Below, piece by piece: positions 7,257 to 14,185 of a stretch of 22,978 bases of DNA. The DNA is taken from positions 1-22,978 of the forward strand of contig JANMSS010000296.1 in the NCBI GenBank assembly GCA_031389585.1. Direction: 5' to 3'. The notes beneath the pieces were generated by a model. The model searched no databases and had not been told where the DNA came from. It saw nothing but the letters and a program-made list of their open reading frames with translations. Source of the stretch: CADEEN01 sp031389585 (lineage in GTDB: Bacteria > Pseudomonadota > Gammaproteobacteria > Burkholderiales > Burkholderiaceae_C). Positions within the stretch are counted from its first letter, which is position 1. Every line of letters starts with the position of its first letter. The translations under genes and the position numbers were made by a program.

Positions 7257-8177
7257 ATGAACGCGGACCCGAAGCATTGGCATGTCGGCCTCGTCGGTTA
7301 CGGCGAGGTCGGGCGCATCCTGGGCGAGGACCTGCGCGCCCAGGGTGTCGTGGTCAGCGCCTGCGACGTGAAGCTCGGCGGCGCGCAGGCCGGTGCCCTG
7401 CGTGAGCATGCTGGCAAGCATGGTGTGGCGCTCGCTGTATCGCACGCGGATCTGGCAGCGCGCGCTGACCTTATCGTCTCGGCCGTTACCGCCAGTCAGA
7501 CCGTACCTGCGGCGCAGGCTTGCGCCTCGGGCATGAAGCCGGGCGCCTGGTTTCTCGACTTCAACTCCGCTTCGCCCGGCGCCAAGCAGCGCGCGGCGGG
7601 GTTCATCGATGGCGCCGGCGGGGCTTACGTCGAAGGCGCGGTCATGACCTCGATCCCGCCCTACCGCATCAAGGTGCCGCTGCTGCTCGGTGGCCCGCGT
7701 GCGGCCGAACTGGCGCCGCTGCTGGTGACGCTCGGATTCGTCGCCAGCGTTGCCAGCGACAAGCTCGGCGTGGCCTCGGCCACCAAGATGTGCCGCAGCG
7801 TGATGATCAAGGGCCTGGAAGCGATGGTCATCGAGAGCTTCACCACGGCGCGTGCCTACGGCGTGGAAGATGCCGTCATCGCCTCGCTCACCGAGACCTT
7901 CCCGGGCATCGACTGGGAAAGGCAGGGCGCCTACTTCTTCCAGCGTGTCATCGAGCATGGTCGCCGTCGCAGCGAAGAGGTGCGTGAAGTCGCCGAGACT
8001 GTGCGCGAGGCCGGCCTCACGCCCTGGTCGGCTGCCGGCACAGCCGAGCGCCAGGCTTGGGTCGCCGACCTCGCCGATGCGGGATTGTTCGGCGCGAAGG
8101 AAAGCCCGGCGTTTGGCCGCAGTGCCGACTGGCGCCTCGAGGCCGATCGCATCCTGACGCATACGAAAGAGGTCTGA
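7257..8177 (+). CDS. NAD(P)-binding 6-phosphogluconate dehydrogenase-like protein with DUF1932 domain
   Basis: A 306-residue protein of the beta-hydroxyacid dehydrogenase type. The N-terminal Rossmann domain has 'GLVGYGEVGR' (11-20) with GxGxxG, then 'ADLIVSAVTASQT' (70-82) and 'DFNSASPGAKQ' (101-111). The all-helical C-terminal part fits DUF1932, with a likely catalytic Lys177 in 'ATKMCRSVMIKG'. The ATG at 7257 is 4 bases after the ligK stop and gives the expected N-terminus; the longer open frame upstream is inside ligK. It is embedded between ligK and ligI, so it probably acts in the pathway or on a shunt product, perhaps a 2-keto or hydroxy acid, but no substrate can be assigned. It is not one of the classic lig/pmd enzymes. 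Confidence 0.8.
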   Translation: MNADPKHWHVGLVGYGEVGRILGEDLRAQGVVVSACDVKLGGAQAGALREHAGKHGVALAVSHADLAARADLIVSAVTASQTVPAAQACASGMKPGAWFLDFNSASPGAKQRAAGFIDGAGGAYVEGAVMTSIPPYRIKVPLLLGGPRAAELAPLLVTLGFVASVASDKLGVASATKMCRSVMIKGLEAMVIESFTTARAYGVEDAVIASLTETFPGIDWERQGAYFFQRVIEHGRRRSEEVREVAETVREAGLTPWSAAGTAERQAWVADLADAGLFGAKESPAFGRSADWRLEADRILTHTKEV

Positions 8178-8181
8178 CGAA

Positions 8182-9096
8182 ATGAGCTTCGCGAAGACCC
8201 CCGGCTGGCTCGACTGGTATTCCGGCCCGTCCAAGCCGCGCTTCAAGGTGCCCGCGGGCAGCGTCGATGCGCACTGCCATGTGTTCGGCCCCGGCGCCGA
8301 ATTTCCGTTTGCGCCGGAGCGCAAGTACACCCCCTGCGATGCGTCCAAGGCCCAGCTCTATGCCCTGCGCGACCATCTCGGCTTTGCGCGCAACGTGGTC
8401 GTGCAGGCCACCTGCCATGGCGCCGACAACCGCGCGATGGTCGATGCGCTGGTGAGCAGCGGTGGCAAGGCGCGTGGGGTGGCGACGGTCAAGCGAAGCG
8501 TCAGCGACGCCGAACTCCAGGCCCTGCACGAAGCCGGCGTGCGCGGTGTGCGCTTCAACTTCGTCAAGCGCCTGGTCGACTACACGCCGAAAGACGAGCT
8601 GATGGAGATTGCCTCGCGCATCGCCCCACTGGGCTGGCATGTGGTGATCTATTTCGAGGCCGTCGACCTGCCCGAGCTGTGGGAATTCTTGATTGCCTTG
8701 CCGACCACCATCGTGGTCGACCACATGGGCCGGCCCGACGTGAGCAAACCGGTGGATGGCCCCGAGTTCGAGCTGTTCGTGAAGTTCATGCGTGAGTACC
8801 CGAACGTGTGGAGCAAGGTGAGTTGCCCCGAGCGCCTTTCCGTCAGCGGGCCGAAGGCGCTCAAGGGTGAACAGGCGGCGTACCGTGACGTGGTGCCGTT
8901 CGCCAAACGCATCGTCGACACCTTCCCCGATCGCGTGCTTTGGGGCACCGACTGGCCACACCCGAACCTGAAGGACCACATGCCCGACGATGGCCTGCTG
9001 GTCGACTTCATCCCGCAGATTGCGACGACGCCGGCGCGACAGAAGAAGCTGCTGGTCGTCAACCCGATGCGTCTGTATTGGTCGGACGAAAAGTAG
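8182..9096 (+). CDS. ligI: 2-pyrone-4,6-dicarboxylate hydrolase
   Basis: A 304-residue amidohydrolase-superfamily lactonase matching LigI (PmdD), which opens the pyrone PDC to 4-oxalomesaconate. The entry motif 'DAHCHVFGP' gives His31 and His33, 'VVDHMGRPD' gives His181, and 'WGTDWPHPN' supplies Asp257, the residue expected to act as general base. The family works without a metal. Other hallmarks are 'ERKYTPCDA' (46-54) and 'GVRGVRFNFVKRLVD' (119-133). The start is 4 bases after the preceding stop, and the following methyltransferase starts on the very next base after the TAG, which suggests coupled translation. Confidence 0.95.
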   Translation: MSFAKTPGWLDWYSGPSKPRFKVPAGSVDAHCHVFGPGAEFPFAPERKYTPCDASKAQLYALRDHLGFARNVVVQATCHGADNRAMVDALVSSGGKARGVATVKRSVSDAELQALHEAGVRGVRFNFVKRLVDYTPKDELMEIASRIAPLGWHVVIYFEAVDLPELWEFLIALPTTIVVDHMGRPDVSKPVDGPEFELFVKFMREYPNVWSKVSCPERLSVSGPKALKGEQAAYRDVVPFAKRIVDTFPDRVLWGTDWPHPNLKDHMPDDGLLVDFIPQIATTPARQKKLLVVNPMRLYWSDEK

Positions 9097-9915
9097 ATGT
9101 CGCAGGCAACCGAGCATCCCTACGGCGCGTTCGAACGCGCTGGCTGGGCGCGCGCAGCGGTCGCGTATGCTGATTCGTTCGAGCATGCGACGTCCCTGTT
9201 TGCCTCGGCCCTGTTGGACGCCGTGGCGGCCGGCAAAAGCACGCAACTGCTCGATGTGGCCTGCGGCACGGGTGCCTTGTCGGCCTTGGCCGCGGGCCTC
9301 GGTGCCCAGACCACGGGTGTGGACTTTTCGCCGCAGATGGTGGCGCAGGCCAGGCAACGCCATCCGGCGCTGCGATTTGCCGAGGCCGATGCGCAGGCAT
9401 TGCCTTTTGCCGACCACCGCTTTGACGCCGTAGTCGTCAACTTCGGGATCCATCACTTCCCGTTTCCCGCGCAGGCGCTGCGCGAGGCCCGGCGTGTGCT
9501 TCGGCCGGGTGGTCGAATGGCCTTCACGGTCTGGGCCAATCCGCAGGAGCATGCGCTGCACAAGCTCACGTTCGGTGCTCTCGAAGCTGCCGGGGTGAGT
9601 GGTGCGGCGCTGCCCGTTCCACCCGGCGGTGCGATCAACGAGGTGGCGACCTGTCTTGCCCTGCTGGCCGAGGCCGGGTTTGCAGAGCCACTGCATACGC
9701 AGACGTGCAGTGCCGACTTGTCGCTCGACTCGGACCAAGAACTTGTCGATATGCTGATCCACGGGACGGTACGCCTATCGACGTTGATCCGGTCGCAACC
9801 GGCCGACAAGGCCGACGCCGTACTTCGCGAGATCAGGCATGCGGCGGCATCGTTTCGCGTGGCGGGCCGGCTGCAAATCCCCGTGACGGCGATCCTCGCA
9901 GCGGGCAGTCGATGA
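9097..9915 (+). CDS. class I SAM-dependent methyltransferase
   Basis: A 272-residue methyltransferase of the UbiE-like Methyltransf_11 type. Motif I is 'VACGTGA' (54-60), the acidic loop after strand 2 is 'GVDFSPQM' (74-81), and motifs II and III are visible as 'FDAVVVNFGIHHF' and 'VLRPGGRMAFTVWA'. These are the standard SAM-binding elements, so activity is likely; the C-terminal half that sets substrate is not diagnostic. Its ATG follows the ligI stop without a gap and ligA starts 57 bases downstream, so it is a member of the operon. Methylation of an aromatic acid or a ring-cleavage product would fit the place but is only inference. It is absent from the classic pmdEFDABC order. Confidence 0.85.
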   Translation: MSQATEHPYGAFERAGWARAAVAYADSFEHATSLFASALLDAVAAGKSTQLLDVACGTGALSALAAGLGAQTTGVDFSPQMVAQARQRHPALRFAEADAQALPFADHRFDAVVVNFGIHHFPFPAQALREARRVLRPGGRMAFTVWANPQEHALHKLTFGALEAAGVSGAALPVPPGGAINEVATCLALLAEAGFAEPLHTQTCSADLSLDSDQELVDMLIHGTVRLSTLIRSQPADKADAVLREIRHAAASFRVAGRLQIPVTAILAAGSR

Positions 9916-9972
9916 CGGCGTTGAACCCGGCTAGGCTTGGCAGCACTGCCCATCAATGAACGGAAGCTCGCA

Positions 9973-10416
9973 ATGGCACTGAACAAACCCTATCTCGACG
10001 TGCCCGGCACGACGATCTTCGACGCCGAACAGTCGCGCAAGGGCTACCACTTGAACCAGTTCTGCATGTCGCTGATGAAGGCCGAGAACCGCGTCCGCTT
10101 CAAGGCCGGCGAGCGCGCCTACGTCGACGAATGGGCCATGACCGAAGAGCAGAAGCAGGCGGTGCTGGCCCGCGACCTCAACTGGTGCATCCGGCTGGGT
10201 GGCAACATTTATTTCCTGGCCAAGATCGGCGCCACCGATGGCAAGAGTTTCCAGCAGATGGCCGGCAGCATGACCGGCATGACTGAAGAGGAGTACCGCC
10301 ACATGATGATTTCCGGCGGCCGGTCGGTCGAGGGCAACCGCGTCGTCGGCGAAGACGGTGACGCGCAGGCTCAGCATCAGCCGCAAGGTGCGGCCGGTCG
10401 GAAAGTGAGCCAGTGA
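9973..10416 (+). CDS. ligA: protocatechuate 4,5-dioxygenase alpha subunit
   Basis: A 147-residue small subunit of the extradiol type-II dioxygenase LigAB (PmdAB). It covers the active site formed by the beta subunit. The family pattern 'YLDVPGTTIFDAEQSRKGYHLNQFCMSLMKAENR' can be followed from about residues 6 to 39, and 'GGNIYFLAKIGATDGKSFQQMAGSMTGM' covers the rest of the fold. The C-terminus after residue 123 is a polar tail, a little longer than the 139-residue Sphingobium protein. ATG 9973 is preceded by GGAAG (9962-9966); a TTG at 9937 would add an unsupported leader. The stop overlaps the ligB start in TGATG. Confidence 0.95.
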   Translation: MALNKPYLDVPGTTIFDAEQSRKGYHLNQFCMSLMKAENRVRFKAGERAYVDEWAMTEEQKQAVLARDLNWCIRLGGNIYFLAKIGATDGKSFQQMAGSMTGMTEEEYRHMMISGGRSVEGNRVVGEDGDAQAQHQPQGAAGRKVSQ

Positions 10417-11270
10417 TGGCCAAGATCACCGCCTCCGTCTACACCTCGCATGTGCCTGCCATCGGCGCGGCCATCGACCTCGGCAAGACGGCCGAGCCGT
10501 ACTGGGTGCCGCTGTTCAAGGGCTACGAGTTTTCCAAGCAGTGGATGAAGGACAACCCGCCCGATGTGATCTTCCTGGTCTTCAACGACCACGCCACGGC
10601 CTTCAGCCTGGACATGATCCCGACCTTCGCCATCGGCACCGCTGGCGAGTTCACACCGGCCGATGAAGGCTGGGGCCCGCGGCCGGTGCCCCAGGTGATC
10701 GGCCACCCGGAACTCGCGGCGCACATCGCGCAGTCGGTGATCCAGGACGACTTCGACCTCACGATCGTCAACAAGATGGACGTCGACCATGGCCTGACCG
10801 TGCCACTCAACCTGATGTGCGGCTCCCCCGATGCCTGGCCCTGCCCGGTGATCCCGTTCGCGGTCAACGTCGTGCAGTACCCGGTGCCTTCGGGGCGGCG
10901 CTGCTTCATGCTCGGCCAGGCGATCCGCCGCGCCATCGAGTCCTACGACGAACCGCTGAAGGTGCATATCTGGGGCACCGGCGGCATGAGCCACCAGTTG
11001 CAGGGGCCGCGCGCCGGACTGATCAACAAGGAATGGGACAACCGCTTCCTCGACCGGCTGATCGCCGACCCTGACGGGTTGTCGAAGGTGCCGCACATCG
11101 ACTATGTGCGCGAGGCCGGCTCCGAGGGCATCGAACTCGTGATGTGGCTGATCGCCCGCGGGGCGATGAGCGATGTTGCGGGTGGCGCCGAGCCGACAGT
11201 CAAACACCGCTTTTTCCACGTGCCGGCAAGCAACACCGCCGTGGGTCACTTGATCTTGGAGAACAACTGA
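10416..11270 (+). CDS. ligB: protocatechuate 4,5-dioxygenase beta (catalytic) subunit
   Basis: A 284-residue LigB-family extradiol dioxygenase, using non-haem Fe(II) to cleave protocatechuate between C4 and C5 to 4-carboxy-2-hydroxymuconate-6-semialdehyde. The iron ligands can be placed by comparison with the Sphingobium enzyme: His12 in 'YTSHVPAIG', His59 in 'VFNDHATAF' and Glu240 in 'GSEGIELVMW'. The presumed acid/base His193 sits in 'GGMSHQLQGPRAG'. All are present, so the enzyme should be active. The ATG at 10416 overlaps the ligA stop by one base; a GTG at 10413 would add only one residue. ligC starts 1 base after the stop. Confidence 0.95.
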   Translation: MAKITASVYTSHVPAIGAAIDLGKTAEPYWVPLFKGYEFSKQWMKDNPPDVIFLVFNDHATAFSLDMIPTFAIGTAGEFTPADEGWGPRPVPQVIGHPELAAHIAQSVIQDDFDLTIVNKMDVDHGLTVPLNLMCGSPDAWPCPVIPFAVNVVQYPVPSGRRCFMLGQAIRRAIESYDEPLKVHIWGTGGMSHQLQGPRAGLINKEWDNRFLDRLIADPDGLSKVPHIDYVREAGSEGIELVMWLIARGAMSDVAGGAEPTVKHRFFHVPASNTAVGHLILENN

Positions 11271-11271
11271 T

Positions 11272-12234
11272 ATGGCACGAACGATCAAGGTCGCGCTGAT
11301 CGGCGCCGGCGCCTTCGGCATCAAGCATCTGGACGGCATCAAGCACATTGGCGGTGTCGAGGTGGTTTCGGTGATCGGCCGCGATCTGGCCAAGACGCAG
11401 GAAGTCGCCAAGCAGTACAGCATTGCCCATGCCGGCACCGACCTGCGCGAGAGCCTGGCCCTGAAGGAACTCGACGCGGTGATCCTGTGCACGCCCACGC
11501 AGATGCACGCCGAACAGAGCATCGCCTGCCTGAAGGCCGGCAAGCATGTGCAGGTCGAGATCCCGCTGGCCGACACGCTCAAGGGCGCCGAAGTGGTGGC
11601 CGCGCTGCACAAGAGCAGCGGGCGGGTGGCGATGGTCGGGCACACGCGCCGCTTCAACCCCAGCCACCAGTGGGTGCACAAGAAGATCGCGGCGGGCGAA
11701 TTCAAGCTCCAGCAGATGGATGTGCAGACCTATTTCTTCCGGCGCACGAACATCAATGCGCTGGGCCAGGCGCGCAGCTGGACCGATCACCTGCTGTGGC
11801 ATCACGCCGCGCACACGGTCGACCTGTTCGCCTACCAGGCCGGCGGCGAGATCGTGCAAGCCAACGCCGTGCAGGGGCCGATCCATCCCAACCTGGGCAT
11901 CGCGATGGACATGAGCCTCCAGTTGAAGAGCCGCAGCGGTGCGATCTGCACGCTCTCGCTGAGCTTCAACAACGACGGCCCGCTCGGCACCACCTTCCGC
12001 TACATCGGCGACACGGGCACCTATCTCGCGCGCTACGACGATCTGTTCAACGGCAAGGAAGAAAAGATCGATGTATCGAAGGTCGATGTGTCGATGAACG
12101 GCATTGAGCTGCAGGACCGCGAATTCTTCGCCGCGATCAGGGAAGGGCGCGAACCGAATTCGAGCGTCGCCCAGGTGCTGGCCTGCTATCGCACGCTGCA
12201 CCAGCTCGAGCAGCAGCTCTCAAGCCAGGGTTGA
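11272..12234 (+). CDS. ligC: 4-carboxy-2-hydroxymuconate-6-semialdehyde dehydrogenase
   Basis: A 320-residue Gfo/Idh/MocA-family oxidoreductase matching LigC (PmdC). It oxidises the hemiacetal form of the ring-cleavage product to 2-pyrone-4,6-dicarboxylate with NAD(P)+. The nucleotide loop 'ALIGAGAFG' is at 8-16, 'DAVILCTPTQMHAEQ' (about 68-82) and 'GKHVQVEIPLADT' (89-101) follow, and the C-terminal sheet domain includes 'MVGHTRRFNPSH' and 'SWTDHLLWHHAAHTVD'. The usual Lys of the family EKP motif is replaced in 'VEIPLAD', as is common in LigC. The length fits the family. Its TGA (12232-12234) is directly followed, in the same frame, by a truncated binding-protein gene. Confidence 0.95.
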   Translation: MARTIKVALIGAGAFGIKHLDGIKHIGGVEVVSVIGRDLAKTQEVAKQYSIAHAGTDLRESLALKELDAVILCTPTQMHAEQSIACLKAGKHVQVEIPLADTLKGAEVVAALHKSSGRVAMVGHTRRFNPSHQWVHKKIAAGEFKLQQMDVQTYFFRRTNINALGQARSWTDHLLWHHAAHTVDLFAYQAGGEIVQANAVQGPIHPNLGIAMDMSLQLKSRSGAICTLSLSFNNDGPLGTTFRYIGDTGTYLARYDDLFNGKEEKIDVSKVDVSMNGIELQDREFFAAIREGREPNSSVAQVLACYRTLHQLEQQLSSQG

Positions 12235-13008
12235 ACATGCCACAGCGCCGGCAGCATCGTGGCCGGCCAGGCGGTGGCCAAGGCGGCGCCCGACGGCTAC
12301 ACGCTGATGGTGATGAGCAATGCCAATGCGGTCAGCACGGGGCTGTTCAAGAAGCTGCCTTTCGACGTGGTCAAGGACTTCGCGCCGATCAGCACCATGG
12401 GCTTCTTCGAACTGGTGCTGTGCGTCGAGCGCGAGTCGCGATTCAAGACCCTGCGCGAGGTCGTGGCCCATGCCAAGGCCCACCCAGGCAAGCTGACCAT
12501 CGGCACCATCGCCGTTGGATCGACCCAGCACCTGTCGGCCGAGCTGTTCAAGTCGATGGCCGGCATCGACGCGTTGAGCGTGCCTTACAAGGGCTCGCCC
12601 GCAGTGCTCACCGCCTTGCGCGCGGGCGAGATCGACCTCGCGTTCGAGATCCTCGGGCCGACGCTGGGCCAGATCGCCAGCGGCGACCTGCGGGCGATCG
12701 CGGTCACGGGTGACAGCCGCAACCCCGCGTTGCCCGAGGTGCCGACGGTGATCGAGGGCGGCGTGGCCAAGTACAACGTCGAATCGTGGAACGCCCTGGC
12801 CGCTCCGGCGGGCACGCCGCAGGAGGTGATCGACCGCCTCAACCGCGCGGCGCAGGAGGCGATCGCCTCGCCCGACGTGGCCAAACGTCTGCGACAGCTC
12901 GGCGTGCGCCCGCAAGCCGGCACGCCGGCCCAGTTGCAATCGCTGCTGGCCAGCGAAATCAAGCGTTGGCGCGACGTCATTGCCGCGGCGAAGATTGAAC
13001 CGGCATGA
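12235..13008 (+). pseudogene. Bug/TctC-family solute-binding protein, 5'-truncated
   Basis: About 250 residues of a tripartite tricarboxylate transporter binding protein, from 'AGSIVAGQAVAKAAPDGYTLMV' to the C-terminal 'SEIKRWRDVIAAAKIEPA'. Family members begin with an export signal and some 40-50 further residues before the 'GAGG.IGA..VAKA.PDGYTL' region; here both are missing, and homology begins within about 12 bases of the ligC stop, in the ligC frame. The first usable start would be GTG 12259, without a visible ribosome-binding site and without a signal peptide, so the protein could not reach the periplasm. The remaining frame is intact with no internal stop, pointing to a recent deletion of the 5' end. 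An assembly join at this spot is the alternative. It may once have imported protocatechuate or a related acid. Confidence 0.75.
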
Positions 13009-13015
13009 CACCGGG

Positions 13016-13032
13016 TGCCACTGCCAGTGGCA
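13016..13032. repeat. perfect 8-bp inverted repeat after the truncated tctC
   Basis: TGCCACTG, one C, then CAGTGGCA form a perfect palindrome 8 bases after the stop at 13008. It can fold as a 6-bp stem with a 5-base loop. No T-run follows, so it could be a weak terminator of the lig operon transcript or a binding site for a dimeric protein. Confidence 0.4.
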
Positions 13033-13089
13033 ACACGCAGTGAAACTGCCTTGAGCAAAGTCAAGCTGCCGGCGCGGCTCGGCGTGCCT

Positions 13090-13118
13090 CTTGAAAGTTG
13101 GCAGGTCCGACCCTAAAT
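13090..13118 (+). promoter_or_regulatory. sigma-32 (heat-shock) type promoter for the hsp20 pair
   Basis: CTTGAAA at 13090-13096 is an exact match to the heat-shock -35 box. After a 14-base spacer, CCCTAAAT at 13111-13118 resembles the -10 box CCCCATnT. The site lies about 64 bases upstream of the first hsp20 start and nothing else in the gap competes with it. Such promoters are the rule for small heat-shock protein genes of betaproteobacteria. Confidence 0.7.
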
Positions 13119-13181
13119 CCTGTACTGCGATGGGCGCAAAGCCATTTCGGCTTGCGCCCTCCAACCCAAGGAGGTCAGACC

Positions 13182-13619
13182 ATGTACCGCAGCTTGTTTC
13201 CCCGCGACCTGTTCGCGGAAGTGGACCGCCTGCAGCGCGAGTTGCAGCAGTCATACGACACCGTGTCGCCGAGCATCAGGGGTTTCGCGCGGGGCTATCC
13301 CGCGCTGAACGTCGGCAGCACGCCGGCGTCAGTGGAGATCTACGCCTTCGTCCCCGGCATCGATCCGGCCAAGATCAATGTCAATCTTGAACGCGGCGTG
13401 CTGACGATCGAAGGCGAGCGCGCTGCCACCGTCGGTGCAGCCAGCGAGAAGGCCACCGCGCATATCAACGAACGCTTCGATGGGCGGTTCCGGCGCGTGG
13501 TCAGCCTGCCCGACGACGTCGACCCCGGCGCCGTCGATGCCAAGTACCGCGATGGCGTGTTGCATGTCAGCGTGCGGCGCCGCGAGTCGGCGCAGCCGCG
13601 ACGCATCGAAGTTCAATGA
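13182..13619 (+). CDS. small heat-shock protein, Hsp20/alpha-crystallin family
   Basis: A 145-residue holdase chaperone of the Hsp20 family. A short N-terminal arm 'YRSLFPRDLFAEVDRLQREL' is followed by the alpha-crystallin domain from about residue 45 ('YPALNVGSTPASVEIYAFVPG') to 'YRDGVLHVSVRRRE' (about 124-137), and then the C-terminal IxV anchor in 'RRIEV', which docks dimers into oligomers. The start ATG 13182 has an excellent ribosome-binding site, AAGGAGG at 13168-13174. A longer frame to 13098 would lie in the promoter region and was rejected. It is the first of two hsp20 genes 17 bases apart, led by a sigma-32-like promoter. Confidence 0.93.
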   Translation: MYRSLFPRDLFAEVDRLQRELQQSYDTVSPSIRGFARGYPALNVGSTPASVEIYAFVPGIDPAKINVNLERGVLTIEGERAATVGAASEKATAHINERFDGRFRRVVSLPDDVDPGAVDAKYRDGVLHVSVRRRESAQPRRIEVQ

Positions 13620-13636
13620 ACATCAGGAGCCAAACC

Positions 13637-14023
13637 ATGACCAAACAAGACCTGAGCCGCCCGACCGATGCGGCGGCGGCCGCCCGCGATGAGCCTGCAA
13701 TGCTGCCAGCGGTGGATGTGATCGAGGATGCGACCGGCATCACCCTGTACGCTGACCTGCCGGGCGTCCCCAAAGATCGCCTCAACGTGCGCGTCGAGGG
13801 CGAGACCCTGCTCATCGATGCCGAAATCGTGCTGCCCATTCCAGAGGGGATGGCGGCCAGCCACGCCGAGGTCCAGCGCACACGCTACCGCCGTGCCTTC
13901 ACGCTGAGCCGCGAGCTCGACCCCGACAAGGTCGGCGCCGAATTCAGCCAGGGGGTGCTGCGTCTGCGCATTCCGAAGGCTGCTCACGCACAGCCGCGCC
14001 GGATCGCGGTGCAGGTGACGTGA
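13637..14023 (+). CDS. small heat-shock protein, Hsp20/alpha-crystallin family (second copy)
   Basis: A 128-residue Hsp20 protein. A short polar, alanine-rich arm precedes the alpha-crystallin domain, which begins at 'PAVDVIEDATGITLYADLPGV' (about 25-45) and ends at 'FSQGVLRLRIPK' (about 106-117). The C-terminal anchor reads 'RRIAV'. ATG 13637 has AGGAG at 13625-13629, 7 bases upstream; an ATG at 13616 overlapping the previous stop lacks such a site. The two neighbours are clearly divergent in sequence, so this is an old pair of the kind that often forms mixed oligomers, not a fresh duplication. Expected to be co-transcribed from the heat-shock promoter at 13090. It converges with the V/A-ATPase operon. 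Confidence 0.92.
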   Translation: MTKQDLSRPTDAAAAARDEPAMLPAVDVIEDATGITLYADLPGVPKDRLNVRVEGETLLIDAEIVLPIPEGMAASHAEVQRTRYRRAFTLSRELDPDKVGAEFSQGVLRLRIPKAAHAQPRRIAVQVT

Positions 14024-14060
14024 AGCGCGCGCCTGACGCCGGGCGGGTCACTGCACGCTA

Positions 14061-14151
14061 GCGCAGGGCCGCCCCAAGCCTGTCCTGAGCGAGCTCGAAG
14101 GGCGGGCGACGCTCCCTCGGGGGGCCGACGCCGCAGGCGTCTTGGGGGCAG
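14061..14151. repeat. composite intergenic repeat, copy 1
   Basis: The 162-base convergent gap between hsp20 and the last ATPase gene holds a repeat shared with 18915-19060. Shared modules in order are GCGCAGGGCCGC followed by CCCAAGCCTGTCCTGAGC (14061-14090), GAGCTCGAAGG (14091-14101), and a block starting GCTCCCTCGGGGGGC and ending CTTGGGGG (14111-14148). The last block contains a 6-bp stem GACGCC/GGCGTC with a 3-base loop at 14127-14141. The hairpin could work as a two-way terminator for the convergent genes, though no T-run is present. Confidence 0.6.
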
Positions 14152-14185
14152 CGCCAGCGGCGCGCGTTCGATCGAAGGGCACTAC

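Noticed and set aside
8017..9762. Long - strand frame (581 codons) opposite ligI and the methyltransferase
   Set aside because: Translation is Arg/His/Gln-rich without domains, whereas the + strand encodes recognised enzymes.
9937..9972. TTG at 9937 as ligA start
   Set aside because: The added leader is not seen in LigA, and the ATG at 9973 has GGAAG upstream.
13098..13181. N-terminal extension of the first Hsp20
   Set aside because: It would overlap the heat-shock promoter, and the ATG at 13182 has a near-perfect AAGGAGG.
13182..14023. Recent duplication of hsp20
   Set aside because: The two proteins are too different in arms and domain core; they look like an ancient pair.
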